A stretch of DNA of 64,000 nucleotides from SG8-30 sp964406445. Its GTDB lineage: Bacteria; Pseudomonadota; Gammaproteobacteria; Steroidobacterales; Steroidobacteraceae. Below the pieces are notes generated by a model. It saw only the letters and a list, made by a program, of their open reading frames with translations. It was not told the DNA's origin and ran no database searches. Positions 18,403 through 27,016 of this stretch are shown piece after piece. Position 1 is the stretch's first letter; every line of letters starts with the position of its first letter. The stretch covers positions 62,001 through 126,000 of the forward strand of contig CAYORU010000002.1 of NCBI GenBank assembly GCA_964406445.1, in the 5' to 3' direction. The position numbers were made by a program, and so were the translations under genes.

Positions 18403-19043
18403 GGCGCCTCGGGCGGCGTCTCGGCCGGCGCCGCGTCGGCCTCGCCGCCCGGCGCGGCGAGGAGTTCACGCAGCGCCACGTCGATCCCCTCGGACAGATC
18501 CACGAGCGCCTCCCGGGTCACCTGCTCGAGCAGGCGAGGGCCGGGGTACTTCCAGGTCCGGGCGCTGGCGCTCGCCTCGACCTCGCGGTCGCGATCGCCC
18601 ACCCGCAGCACCACTGCGATCCGCGACTCGATGTCCCAGTAGAGCAGCGTGGCTGGCGTGTCGATCGAGAAGCTCGTGAGCCCGCAACTGACGACGGGCG
18701 GATCGTCGCCGTCCGGCCGGCTGGACCCCTGCATGGCGATCTCATCGGCCTTGGCGGAGACGATCAAGGCGAGCAGTTCGGGCAGCGGTGGAGAGACCTC
18801 GATGTCGTCGAGCGGCACCTGGCCGATGCTCGATCGCCCCCTGGCCGTGGAATCGCGCAGGTCGATCACCTCGACCTGTGCGCCCGGCGCGTCGGTCGGC
18901 AGCGGGACGATCGATGCCGGGTCGATCTCGATGACCGTGACGCCGGCCCAGGTCGCGCTGGCCCAGCCGCAGGCGAGCGCAGCCATCCAGCGCGCCCATG
19001 CCGTCGCCCGTGCCCGAGTCGCCACGCTGCCGGTCCCGATCAT
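18399..19043 (-). CDS. Hypothetical exported protein
   Basis: The 214-aa product has a hydrophobic N-terminal segment (about residues 12-33, ending TWAG) that resembles a signal peptide. A beta-rich region follows, with one cysteine (VSCGL), and an alanine/proline-rich tail. I do not recognise the family. It ends inside the FNR-type box of nrfH, so its 3' end and the nrf promoter share sequence. It could be co-transcribed with nrfHA, although the box suggests a separate promoter. Confidence 0.6.
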   Translation of the reverse strand: MIGTGSVATRARATAWARWMAALACGWASATWAGVTVIEIDPASIVPLPTDAPGAQVEVIDLRDSTARGRSSIGQVPLDDIEVSPPLPELLALIVSAKADEIAMQGSSRPDGDDPPVVSCGLTSFSIDTPATLLYWDIESRIAVVLRVGDRDREVEASASARTWKYPGPRLLEQVTREALVDLSEGIDVALRELLAAPGGEADAAPAETPPEAP

Positions 19044-19274
19044 CGGCCGGAATCCTGCGCCGGGCGCTTGATCGTGGCAAGACGCAGCGACGCGCCCTTA
19101 CGTGCAGGCCCGCGCGCTAGGCGAACGCCAAGCTTGAGGTTGGAACCACCCGGGCACCGGCCGGTCGGATGCCGGGATCGCGCTGGCATTCGGCGCGACG
19201 AGCGGCGTCCCCGCCGTGGGGACGCTCACAGGCGTCCATTTTCGGACGCGCATCTGCGCAACAGAGGAATCGTC

Positions 19275-19847
19275 ATGAATCTCAAGTTCACCCACGCCAT
19301 CGTCGCCTCCGTGGCCCTCGCGCCGCTGGCGGCGCAGGCCGAAGGCTTCAGCTACTCGTACCTGGAGGCCGGCTACGTCGAGGCCGACATCGACGGCGTC
19401 AGCAGGAACGCGGACGGCTTCGCGATCGGCGGTTCCGTCGAGCTCACCGACCAGGTGTTCATGTTCGCGAGCTACGGCGAGCTGAGCCTGGGACCCGTCG
19501 ATCTGGAGACCTACCGCGTCGGCGGCGGCTACGCCTGGCCGGTCTCATCGAAGACGGACATCTTCGGCACGGTGAGCTACGTGAAGGCCGAGGCCGACGC
19601 CTTCGGCCTGAGCGGCGACGACGACGGCTACGGCCTCGGCGTCGGCGTGCGCCAGCGCGTAGGCCGGCAGTTCGAACTCTCCGCGGCGATCCAGTACGTC
19701 GACCTCTCCGACTCGGGTGACGACACGAGCTTCGGCGTGGCGGCACGCTGGTACTTCCTCGACAAGCTGTCGCTGGGGCTCGCCGTCGACGTCTCCGACG
19801 ACGTCGAGACCTACGGCGCCAGCCTGCGCTGGGACTTCGGCGGCTGA
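19275..19847 (+). CDS. Outer-membrane beta-barrel protein, small
   Basis: This 190-aa protein starts with a signal peptide ending AQA (about residues 1-21). Alternating amphipathic strands follow (GFSYSYLEAGYVEADID, AIGGSVELTDQVFMFASYG and others), and it finishes with an aromatic strand SLRWDFGG. This is an eight-stranded OmpA/OmpW-like layout without a peptidoglycan domain. AGAGGA at 19263-19268 sets the start. A distant relative with the same SF(T/S)YLE opening lies at 32937-33635, inside the accessory island. Function is unknown. Confidence 0.8.
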   Translation: MNLKFTHAIVASVALAPLAAQAEGFSYSYLEAGYVEADIDGVSRNADGFAIGGSVELTDQVFMFASYGELSLGPVDLETYRVGGGYAWPVSSKTDIFGTVSYVKAEADAFGLSGDDDGYGLGVGVRQRVGRQFELSAAIQYVDLSDSGDDTSFGVAARWYFLDKLSLGLAVDVSDDVETYGASLRWDFGG

Positions 19848-19870
19848 TCCGCGGCAGACGAAGCCGGGTG

Positions 19871-19894
19871 GGCCCGGGACGCAGGTCCCGGGCC
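19871..19894. terminator. Perfect hairpin between convergent genes
   Basis: GGCCCGGGAC pairs with GTCCCGGGCC across a 4-nt loop (GCAG), between the barrel gene (+) and the glycosyltransferase gene (-). It is symmetrical, so it may serve both directions; there is no U-tract. Confidence 0.55.
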
Positions 19895-19943
19895 CCCGAC
19901 CCGCCCGCCCGCCGCGGCGCCCTTCACGGCCCGCCGGCCACGC

Positions 19944-21353
19944 TCAGGATTTCTTCTGCCACGTGGCGAGCCGCTTCATCTCGCCCCACTTCGCCTTGCG
20001 GCCGAGCAGGTGCTCGAACGTCGCCCAGACGCGCCATACCGAGTTGAGCTGCCGGTAGCCGAGGTTCTCGAGCACCGCGAAGGCGAACAGCCGCGCGGTC
20101 TGGCCGAGGCGCGGGTAGACGTGGAAGGACATCTGCTCGAACAGGAACGCGCTGGTCGAGAGCAGCACGCCGAGCGCGATCGAAAGCCCCACCAGCACTG
20201 CGAAGGCCTCGAAGGAGAGATAGCCGAGCGCGGCCGCCACGAGCAGCACGAGGAAACCCAGGACCTCGATCAGCGGCCCGAGGCACTCGAACAGGAGCAT
20301 GAAGGGGAAGGCCACCAGGCCGACGGCGCCGGCGCGCGGGTTCATGAAGAGCCCGATGTTGAGCCGCATGCTCTCGATCAGCCCGTGCTGCCAGCGGATC
20401 CGCTGCCGGGCCAGGGTGCGCAGGTCCTCCGGGGCCTCGGTCCAGCAGATCGGGTCGGGCACGTAGCAGATCCGGTAGGGCTTGCCGGCCGCGCGCAGCA
20501 CCCGGTGCATGCGGATCGTCAGCTCCATGTCCTCGCCGATCGTGTCGGTACGGAAGCCACCCGCGGCGACGAGCGCTTCCTTGCGGAACAGGCCGAACGC
20601 GCCGGAGACGATCAGCAGCGCGTTCAGCGGCGACCAGCCGAGCCGGCCGAAGAGAAAGGCGCGCAGGTACTCGACCACCTGGAACAGCGCCAGAGGGTGC
20701 CGAGGCAGCGCGACCTGCTCGATGAAGCCGCCGCTCGAGCGGCAGCCGTTGGCGATGCGGACGGTGCCGCCGGCCGCCACAGTGTCCGGGTCGTCGAGAA
20801 AGGGCTGGACGGCGCGGCGCAGGCTGTCCCGCTGCAGCAGCGAATCGGCGTCGATGACGCAGACCACCGGGTAGCGCGCGGCGTTGATGCCTGCGTTCAT
20901 CGCGTCAGCCTTGCCGCCATTCGCCTTGTCGACGACGCGCAGCTGCGGGTAGAGCGTCGAGCGGTAGACGCCCTTCACGGGGCGGGTCTCGATCCGCACT
21001 CGGTAGGCCTCCGGGAACGGCCGCAGCGAGACCTCGCGCGTCAGCACGTCGAGCGTCGCGTCCGTCGAGCCGTCGTTGACCACGATGATCTCGGTCTGCG
21101 GATACTCGAGCTGGAGCAGCGCCCGGACCGAGTCGCCGATGGTGAGGGACTCGTTGTAGGCGGGCACGACGATGCTGATCGGCAGGTCGAGCTCCGGCGC
21201 GAGGGCCGGCCCGATGGCGGTCGAGCGCTGGTCCATGTAGCGGCGCAACGCGAACAGCGCGATGACGTTGAGCGCGAGGTACACGCCGTTCAGCACGACG
21301 AAGTATCCGAGGAACAGCCACTGCACGCCGGTGATGAACCCCACGACGCTCAT
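19944..21353 (-). CDS. Processive GT2-family membrane glycosyltransferase
   Basis: The 469-aa protein has N-terminal membrane helices (about residues 5-37), a GT2 catalytic domain and a C-terminal multi-helix region. Catalytic motifs are present: VVNDGSTD, IDADS, IGEDMEL and RQRIRWQHG (the QxxRW-type processivity motif). The arrangement resembles PgaC/IcaA and related polysaccharide synthases; there is no PilZ domain. The start is ATG at 21353, overlapping the HEAT gene (ATGA). As last gene of the receiver/YaiO/HEAT/GT2 operon it is the likely polymerase of an exported glycan whose sugar is unknown. Confidence 0.88.
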   Translation of the reverse strand: MSVVGFITGVQWLFLGYFVVLNGVYLALNVIALFALRRYMDQRSTAIGPALAPELDLPISIVVPAYNESLTIGDSVRALLQLEYPQTEIIVVNDGSTDATLDVLTREVSLRPFPEAYRVRIETRPVKGVYRSTLYPQLRVVDKANGGKADAMNAGINAARYPVVCVIDADSLLQRDSLRRAVQPFLDDPDTVAAGGTVRIANGCRSSGGFIEQVALPRHPLALFQVVEYLRAFLFGRLGWSPLNALLIVSGAFGLFRKEALVAAGGFRTDTIGEDMELTIRMHRVLRAAGKPYRICYVPDPICWTEAPEDLRTLARQRIRWQHGLIESMRLNIGLFMNPRAGAVGLVAFPFMLLFECLGPLIEVLGFLVLLVAAALGYLSFEAFAVLVGLSIALGVLLSTSAFLFEQMSFHVYPRLGQTARLFAFAVLENLGYRQLNSVWRVWATFEHLLGRKAKWGEMKRLATWQKKS

Positions 21354-22420
21354 TGGTAGCCGCGCTCCGCGATCGCCTGCTCCATGGCGTCGGCCGCGAA
21401 CCGGTCGGACAGACCGGCCTGGATCTCCCGCGCGCGGTCCTTGCCCAGCCAGGGCAGCGCCACCAGCGCCTGCGAGGCCCGGTAGCGGACCCACCATTCG
21501 CGGTCGCCGAGCATCGCGACGAGCCGCGGCTCGTCGTCTCGAGTGCCGAGCCGGCCGAGGGCCTTGGCCGACAGCATCCGGATGTGCCAGCGCGGGTGCG
21601 AGGTGAGCCGGCGGATCGCCGGCAGTTCGTCGGGGCTGTCGACCACGCCGAGAGCGCTCGCGAGCACGGCGTCGCTCGGCGCCGCCCGGATCAGCTCGCG
21701 GACCAGCTGCTGCGACGCGACGTCGTCGGCCAGCGGCAGGAAGCGCGTGAGTCGGGCCTGCCCGTGCGGTGCGGCGCTGCGGATCGCCCGGGTGAGCGGT
21801 CCGGTCAGTGCCGCGGGTCCGACCTCCTGCAGCAGGGGCCACAGCCGAGCGTGCGGCCAGTCCTCCCTGGACTCGATCAGCGGCATGAGCTCCACGACCG
21901 CGCGGCCCGGGTCGAGACGCACCAGCGCGCGGGCGGCCGCGAGCGACAGCGGCAGGTTCTCGGACTGCGCTTCTTCGAGCAGCGTGCCGAAGGCTGCCAG
22001 GTCGCCGGCGTGGCCGAGGGCGATGGTCCCCAGCAGGCGGTCGTGCAGGCGGCGGCGGCGCAGCAGGCGCCGCGCGACGCGGGCGATGCCGAGCTTGCGG
22101 TTCAGCGACTGCAGGCCCTGGCAGGCGTCGGTGTCGAGTGCCTCGTGCAGTGCGATCCACTCCATGAGGAACAGGTCGAGGTCGCGGCGTCGCAGGCGCG
22201 GCAGCGTGTCCACGGTCGCCGCGTCGCAATCGAGCGCGATCGCCGCGAGCCGCGGTCGCCAGTCGGAGATGAAGGCGCGCCGGCGCTGCTCGCCGACGAC
22301 ACGGGCCCAGTGCATCCAGAACACGATCAGGAGCAGCAGCGCCGTCCCGGCCAGGGTGGCCTGCGCCGTGATCCACGCGATCTGGATGAGGGTGTCAGAA
22401 CCGGCGGGCGATGCCGACAT
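21350..22420 (-). CDS. Membrane-anchored HEAT-repeat protein
   Basis: A single N-terminal membrane helix (about residues 13-38) precedes an all-helical domain with HEAT/Armadillo repeats. The clearest lie between residues 260 and 330, with RWHIRMLSAKALGRLG and EWWVRYRASQALVALP. HEAT scaffolds mediate protein contacts. Its place between an outer-membrane YaiO-like protein and a glycosyltransferase suggests it tethers or regulates the synthase. It overlaps the upstream gene by 26 nt and the downstream gene by ATGA. Confidence 0.8.
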   Translation of the reverse strand: MSASPAGSDTLIQIAWITAQATLAGTALLLLIVFWMHWARVVGEQRRRAFISDWRPRLAAIALDCDAATVDTLPRLRRRDLDLFLMEWIALHEALDTDACQGLQSLNRKLGIARVARRLLRRRRLHDRLLGTIALGHAGDLAAFGTLLEEAQSENLPLSLAAARALVRLDPGRAVVELMPLIESREDWPHARLWPLLQEVGPAALTGPLTRAIRSAAPHGQARLTRFLPLADDVASQQLVRELIRAAPSDAVLASALGVVDSPDELPAIRRLTSHPRWHIRMLSAKALGRLGTRDDEPRLVAMLGDREWWVRYRASQALVALPWLGKDRAREIQAGLSDRFAADAMEQAIAERGYQ

Positions 22421-23528
22421 TGGCGCCTGCCCGGCGATAGAGATCGCCCTGCTCGTGCCAGGTGAGGGCCCAGCTGAGCGTCCAGTCCGGCGTCAGTGCC
22501 TGCCGGCCGAGCAGGCCGGCGCCCCTGATCCGACTCACCAGCAGGCCCCCCGCGCCGTCGCTCTCGGATTCCTCGCCGGTGGCCAGCTGCAGGCCGATCG
22601 AGTTCGACTCGCCGTAGTAGAGGTCGGCGCGCAGGGTGTGCGCCCAGGTGGCGCGCGCATCCGAGGGCTCGCCCCGGATCAGCGCATACGCGACGCGGTA
22701 CCGCGCGAAGTAGTGCTCGGCGGAAAGCGCGTAGGTCTCGCCGACGGTGTTGCGGTACTCCGCCCGGCGATAGGTCGCCTGCAGGCGGGTGGCGCTGGCG
22801 ACCCGACGCGCCGCCTGCAGCTGCAGGGACCACTCCGGCAGGAAGCGCGCGCTGCCGGCGCTCGAGAGGTCCGCGCCGACCGTCCAGGCGCCATCGCCGG
22901 ACCAGCTGGCGCCGATGCCGCCCTCGGTGTCGCTGCGGCCGTAGCGCGAGACCTCCGCGATCGAGCCGCGCAGCTCGAGCGCCGTGGTGGCGGCGAGACG
23001 GATCCGCGCCGCGAGGCTCCGCCAGTCGTCGAGGCCGTGGTCGAGGCGCTCCCAGCTGCCCTCGGCCGAGGCCTCGCCCCTGGGCTCGTCCTTGGGCGGC
23101 GGCGGCAGCGCGGCCAGCGCCCGTTGCTCCAGCTCGTCGAGCGCGGCATAGCCTGGCGCGACGGCACGCGCGGCGCGGATGTCGGCGAGCGCGCGCGCCG
23201 GCTCGCCGCCCCACAGCCAGGCCTGCGCGCGTCCGAGCAGATAGTCCGCATTGTCCGGCTCCAGGACGAGCAGCGCGTCGTACGCGCGGCGGCTCCCGGC
23301 GTGGTCGCCCGACCACGCGAGCACCTGCGCCCGCGCGAAGAGCGCCTCGCGATCGCCCGGATGCTGCTCGAGCCAGGCGTCGATGCGCGCCAGCGCGGCG
23401 GCGTGCTCGCCCGCGGCCGCCGCCTCGCGCGCCGCGCCGACCACGTCCGCTGCGGCGGGGAGTGCGATCAGGGCCGCGGCGAGGGCGATGATCGCGCGCC
23501 GCGGGCGGGCCGGCTCAGGCCGCTTCAT
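22395..23528 (-). CDS. TPR plus YaiO-like outer-membrane beta-barrel protein
   Basis: The protein (377 aa) has a signal peptide (about residues 1-27). A TPR region follows (about 30-140, with HPGDREALFARAQVLAWSGD and NADYLLGRAQAWLWGG). A C-terminal barrel of about 220 residues rich in alternating strands ends in Phe (GANVGIARRF), as outer-membrane proteins do. TPR fused to barrel is the architecture of PgaA/BcsC-like export ports, here in the smaller YaiO-type version. It probably passes the glycan made by the downstream GT2 enzyme through the outer membrane. Confidence 0.82.
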   Translation of the reverse strand: MKRPEPARPRRAIIALAAALIALPAAADVVGAAREAAAAGEHAAALARIDAWLEQHPGDREALFARAQVLAWSGDHAGSRRAYDALLVLEPDNADYLLGRAQAWLWGGEPARALADIRAARAVAPGYAALDELEQRALAALPPPPKDEPRGEASAEGSWERLDHGLDDWRSLAARIRLAATTALELRGSIAEVSRYGRSDTEGGIGASWSGDGAWTVGADLSSAGSARFLPEWSLQLQAARRVASATRLQATYRRAEYRNTVGETYALSAEHYFARYRVAYALIRGEPSDARATWAHTLRADLYYGESNSIGLQLATGEESESDGAGGLLVSRIRGAGLLGRQALTPDWTLSWALTWHEQGDLYRRAGANVGIARRF

Positions 23529-23916
23529 CGGCGGAGTCCATGACGCGCCGCAGGCGCGCCAGCAGCTCGCGCGGCCGATAGGGCTTTCGCACGAAGTCGT
23601 TGGCGCCGCCCTGCAACGCGCGCACGACGTCGCCTTCGCCCGAGCGCGCCGACAGGACGACGACCGGTACGCGTTTCCACCGCGGGTGCGCGCGCACGAG
23701 GCCCAGCAGCTCGAAGCCGTCGAGATAGGGGAGCATGAGATCGAGCAGCACGACGTCGGGCGGAGCCGCCGCCGCGATGTGGTGGGCGGCCTGCCGCCCG
23801 TCGCGCAGCGTCTCGACCTCGAAGCCCTCGCGCTCGAGCATGTAGCCGAGCAGGAACGCGAGATGCTCGCCGTCCTCGATGACGAGCGCCCGCGGCTTGC
23901 GATTCGGATCGATCAT
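23515..23916 (-). CDS. Single-domain response regulator (receiver only)
   Basis: A receiver of 133 aa with the acidic pair in VIEDGEH, phosphoacceptor Asp in VVLLDLMLPYLDG and the lysine in DFVRKPYRP. No output domain follows. The start is taken at ATG 23916 because the additional residues from 23961 (MRPSRSNCWQPGPP) do not look like receiver sequence. It overlaps the YaiO-like gene by 14 nt, so it is the first gene of the glycan operon and probably controls the machinery by protein contact. Confidence 0.88.
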   Translation of the reverse strand: MIDPNRKPRALVIEDGEHLAFLLGYMLEREGFEVETLRDGRQAAHHIAAAAPPDVVLLDLMLPYLDGFELLGLVRAHPRWKRVPVVVLSARSGEGDVVRALQGGANDFVRKPYRPRELLARLRRVMDSADEAA

Positions 23917-24021
23917 CGGCGGACCTGGCTGCCAGCAATTCGACCGGCTCGGCCGCATCATCCCTGTGCGCCGCCTCGCCGATCCATGCCGCTACTCTAG
24001 GGGGCGCCGCCCGCGGGCCGC

Positions 24022-24037
24022 CGTGACTCCCGTCACG
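24022..24037 (-). promoter_or_regulatory. CRP/Clp-like box upstream of the glycan operon
   Basis: CGTGA-N6-TCACG is a perfect palindrome matching the TGTGA-N6-TCACA pattern of CRP-family regulators except at the outer base. It lies 105 nt upstream of the receiver gene and 37 nt beyond the end of the SDR gene. In xanthomonads the CRP homologue Clp controls exopolysaccharide genes; whether that applies here is inference. Confidence 0.45.
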
Positions 24038-24074
24038 TTATGTCAGATAGTGCGGGCCTGTCGCTGCGGCGGCG

Positions 24075-24833
24075 TCACTTGCCCGCCGTGTAGCCGAAGT
24101 CGATCGCGTAGTCGGCGCCCGTGATCGCGGCTGCCGCCGGCTGGCACAGGAAGAAGACCAGCTCGGCCACCTCCGTCGCTTCGACGAATCGCGCCTGCAT
24201 GCCCTGCGGGTACTTGGCCAGCAGCGCCGCCTTGTAGCCAGACGGGTCGCCGCCGCCGTAGCGCTCCGCCTGGAAGTCGAGCATGGGCGTCGCCGTGTCG
24301 CCGGGCGAGACCACGTTCGCGCGCACGAGGTCCGGCGCCAGGTCGAGCGCGAGCGCCTTGGTGAAGTTGGTCAGTCCGCCCTTGCTCGCGCAGTAGGCGG
24401 CCGCGCCGAGGTTGCCGTGCCGCCCCGCGTCGCTCGACACGTTGACGATCGCGCCTCGCGTGACGCGCAGCGCCGGGATCGCCGCGGCGCACATGAAGAA
24501 CGCCGCCTTGAGGTTGACGTCGATCAGCAGGTCGAAGTCCGCCTCGCTGAACGACTCGACCGGGCCCTCGCGCCACACGCCGGCCGCATTGACGAGCGCG
24601 TCGAGCCGCCTTGCGCGCGTGATCGTCTCGCCGAGCACGCCGTAGCAGGCCTCGGGATAGCGCAGGTCGGCCGGGACCCGCGCGACGAGCGGCACTTCCC
24701 GCTCGAGCTCGGTGAGCGCGTCGTCGTCGAGGTCGGTCGCCGCGACCTGCCAGCCGCCCGCGGCAAAGCGGCGCGCGATCGCCCGGCCCATGCCGCCTGC
24801 CGCGCCGGTGACGAGTACGACCTGCGTGCTCAT
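24075..24833 (-). CDS. Short-chain dehydrogenase/reductase A
   Basis: A classical SDR of 252 aa. The cofactor motif TGAAGGMGRAIA lies near residue 8, NAAG in the middle, the catalytic serine in NVSSDAG, and Tyr/Lys in YCASK. Asp in ATDLDDD after strand 2 suggests NAD(H) preference. The start is ATG at 24833, overlapping the stop of the next SDR upstream (ATGA), so the pair is co-translated. The substrate is not evident; two paired SDRs often oxidise or reduce successive hydroxyl groups. Confidence 0.88.
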   Translation of the reverse strand: MSTQVVLVTGAAGGMGRAIARRFAAGGWQVAATDLDDDALTELEREVPLVARVPADLRYPEACYGVLGETITRARRLDALVNAAGVWREGPVESFSEADFDLLIDVNLKAAFFMCAAAIPALRVTRGAIVNVSSDAGRHGNLGAAAYCASKGGLTNFTKALALDLAPDLVRANVVSPGDTATPMLDFQAERYGGGDPSGYKAALLAKYPQGMQARFVEATEVAELVFFLCQPAAAAITGADYAIDFGYTAGK

Positions 24834-25612
24834 GGGCCGCGTGACTCGATGATCGCGTTGCCGCCGTCCACGACGACCAGCTGTCCCGTCAGGTAGGACG
24901 CGCCCGGCGCGCAGAGGAAGGCGATGAGCGCCGCGACCTCGTCCGGCGTGCCGGAGCGGCGCATCGGCGTGGCGAGGCCCGCCGCCGACTCGGCCGGGGT
25001 CTGCGAGCCCGTCGCGATCCACCCGGGCGCTACGGCATTCACCGTCACGCCGCGCTCCGCAACCTCGAGCGCCAGCGAACGCGTGAAGCCGACGACCCCG
25101 GCCTTGGCCGCCGCGTAGGCCGAGTCGCCCGGCATTGCCGACACCGGCCCGGCAGTGGAAGCCACGTTCACGATGCGCCCGTAGCCGCGCGCCGCCATGC
25201 CGCCGGCGAACGCGCGGCTCACGAGGAAGCAGCTCGTCAGGTTGCGTTCGATCGTGCGCTGCCAGTCGGTGAGCGTCATGTCGGCGACGGGCGCGGCGCG
25301 GTCCAGCTCGCCCATCACCGCCATGCCCGCATTGTTGACGAGCGCCGCCACCGGCAGGCCGATCGACTCCGCCTGCGCCGCCAGCGCGCGCACGAAGGTC
25401 TCGTCGGCGAGGTCGCCGGTGAAGGCGTGGGCGGGCAGGCCCTCGGCCGCGATCTCCGCCGCCCGCTCGTGGACGCGTGGCGAGAGGCCCGTGAGCAGCA
25501 CGTCCATGCCCGCGCGCGCGAGCATGCGCGCCGTGGCGAAGCCGATGCCCGTGCGGCTGCCGGCGCCGGTGATTATGGCAAGGGCAGGCGCGGGGGCCGC
25601 GGAGTCAGGCAT
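24830..25612 (-). CDS. Short-chain dehydrogenase/reductase B
   Basis: A 260-aa SDR with TGAGSRTGIGFATARML (cofactor), NNAGMAVMGE, the catalytic serine in NVASTAG and YAAAK (Tyr/Lys). The C-terminal GQLVVVDGGNAI is typical of FabG-like SDRs. The start is ATG at 25612; the longer frame to 25711 adds unrelated residues. A CRP-like palindrome lies 48 bp upstream, between this gene and the divergent small gene. Confidence 0.88.
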   Translation of the reverse strand: MPDSAAPAPALAIITGAGSRTGIGFATARMLARAGMDVLLTGLSPRVHERAAEIAAEGLPAHAFTGDLADETFVRALAAQAESIGLPVAALVNNAGMAVMGELDRAAPVADMTLTDWQRTIERNLTSCFLVSRAFAGGMAARGYGRIVNVASTAGPVSAMPGDSAYAAAKAGVVGFTRSLALEVAERGVTVNAVAPGWIATGSQTPAESAAGLATPMRRSGTPDEVAALIAFLCAPGASYLTGQLVVVDGGNAIIESRGP

Positions 25613-25659
25613 GCCGGGACGCTCTCGGTCGGTGTTCTCCGGCCATCGTAGCCGACGGA

Positions 25660-25675
25660 TGTGATTCCGATCACG
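25660..25675. promoter_or_regulatory. CRP-like box between divergent genes
   Basis: TGTGA-TTCCGA-TCACG matches the CRP consensus at nine of ten conserved bases. It sits between SDR B (minus, start 25612) and the small gene at 25714 (plus), so it could act on either. It resembles the box at 24022-24037. Confidence 0.5.
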
Positions 25676-25713
25676 CAGGCTGCGCGCCGGCGCGCGTAGG
25701 CTTTGACGCAACC

Positions 25714-25965
25714 ATGAGCATCGCGTCTTCGCCCAACGTCGCCGCCGTCTTCGATGCCATGAGCGCGGCCAGCGCCGGGCTCGAGCGCGGCATGGCCAAG
25801 GCCGCCTCGGCCGCGCGGGCAGTCGCCGGCACGAGCGGCGAGCCGCGGGAACTTGCCCGCGCCGCCGTCGATTCCCTCACCGCAGTCCGTCAGGTCGAGG
25901 CATCCGCCAAGGCCCTCCAGCGAGCTGACAAGGCCCTCGGCAGCCTGCTCGACGTTCGCGCCTGA
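25714..25965 (+). CDS. Small helical hypothetical protein
   Basis: An 83-aa protein, alanine-rich and predicted almost entirely helical, with no cysteine, signal peptide or membrane segment (MSIASSPNVAAVFDAMSAAS at the N-terminus). No family is recognised. It ends just before the tRNA-Phe promoter. Codon use resembles the neighbours, and the gene is bounded by a CRP-like box, which argues for a real gene. Confidence 0.5.
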   Translation: MSIASSPNVAAVFDAMSAASAGLERGMAKAASAARAVAGTSGEPRELARAAVDSLTAVRQVEASAKALQRADKALGSLLDVRA

Positions 25966-25983
25966 GCCGGCTCTCGTCGTTTC

Positions 25984-26013
25984 TTGACGCCCGGCATCCC
26001 CCGCCGGTCTAAT
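25984..26013 (+). promoter_or_regulatory. Probable promoter of tRNA-Phe
   Basis: TTGACG at 25984-25989 and TCTAAT at 26008-26013, spacing 18, placing transcription start near 26020, ten bases before the mature tRNA. A shifted TAATAC reading is also possible but needs a 20-bp spacer. Confidence 0.5.
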
Positions 26014-26029
26014 ACGCACCCCTGCCGAC

Positions 26030-26165
<136 letters not shown>

Positions 26166-26429
26166 GGCGGTGTTGGGGTGGTTGGGGCGGGCCACCCTGG
26201 CGGGCCCACAGGGTCATCTCGGTCGCGGGCTGGCAGTCTGGAAACCTGGCGAGACCGGCGGGGTTGCGGTGGCCGGCACGATGGCCGAGGCGGGGCCACG
26301 GTTGGCGGTACCTCCCGTCTTGGATAACAGCGAGGAGCGAGTCACGCCCGCTTTAGGTCAGTGCGGAATTCCGCTTTCCGCCAGAAGCCGCCACCTGTAC
26401 TTCGAACTCATCGGGAGTCAGAGAAGCCA
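26166..26429. other. Gene-free stretch at the start of module 1
   Basis: With the tRNA trailer, this makes 324 bp between the tRNA and the first cargo gene. I see no convincing reading frame on either strand. Base composition drops from G-rich near 26180 to more AT-rich near 26340-26430, as expected at the edge of acquired DNA. Confidence 0.5.
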
Positions 26430-26999
26430 TCACCGGCTGTCAAAGTTCTTCCAATCCTCTGGCCATGGTGGAAGATTTCCTGGCGATTTCGAGTAGGGAA
26501 TACCCTTGGTGCTCAACTCGAATACATCGCCCGCTCGCTTGTCGAGCACATACGCCTCGCTCAGCGTTTGAACGGCGGCAACACATTCGTTGGGTTCATA
26601 TTCGCCTGTCACGCCGTGGTAGGCAGAGAAATACTTGAAGCAGGCTCGCGGTGGCGAGAACGACTCTGAAACACCCCAAGTGCCGGTGACTACCGCGGAG
26701 TTTCCCGGATACCACATGAAGAGTCTCCCATCCGGCGCCGTGTACTCGACGTAGATACCGTGGCCTGTCTGCTTCACGATCGACGTGACATCTGAGAGCG
26801 CCTCCTTCAGGCGCTCCCGGATTCGGTCATCGTCGAGTTTCCTGATCTCGATCTCCGTTCTGGACAGCCTGTCCGATGATCGATGCTTGAAGGCGAGTGC
26901 ATCTTCGAAGACCATCTGGTTGGCGTTGCGCGGGTCGCTGGCGCAACCCGACTGGAGCGCAAGAAAAAGTGGTGCTAGCAAGAAGGCTCTGAGTTTCAC
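26430..26999 (-). CDS. Hypothetical lipoprotein A (module 1)
   Basis: A 189-aa lipoprotein precursor: KLRAFLLAPLFLALQSGC has a lipobox (LQSGC) at about residue 19. The start is GTG at 26999, with GGAG 8 nt upstream, rather than the in-frame ATG at 27074. The mature part shows no family I recognise; it contains two cysteines and a GIYVEYTAPDGRLFMWYPGN strand region. It lies 17 nt downstream of a second lipoprotein gene. The sequence is visibly more AT-rich than the chromosome around it, a sign of transfer. Confidence 0.7.
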   Translation of the reverse strand: MKLRAFLLAPLFLALQSGCASDPRNANQMVFEDALAFKHRSSDRLSRTEIEIRKLDDDRIRERLKEALSDVTSIVKQTGHGIYVEYTAPDGRLFMWYPGNSAVVTGTWGVSESFSPPRACFKYFSAYHGVTGEYEPNECVAAVQTLSEAYVLDKRAGDVFELSTKGIPYSKSPGNLPPWPEDWKNFDSR

Positions 27000-27016
27000 C
27001 GCATTCGCTCCACGAA

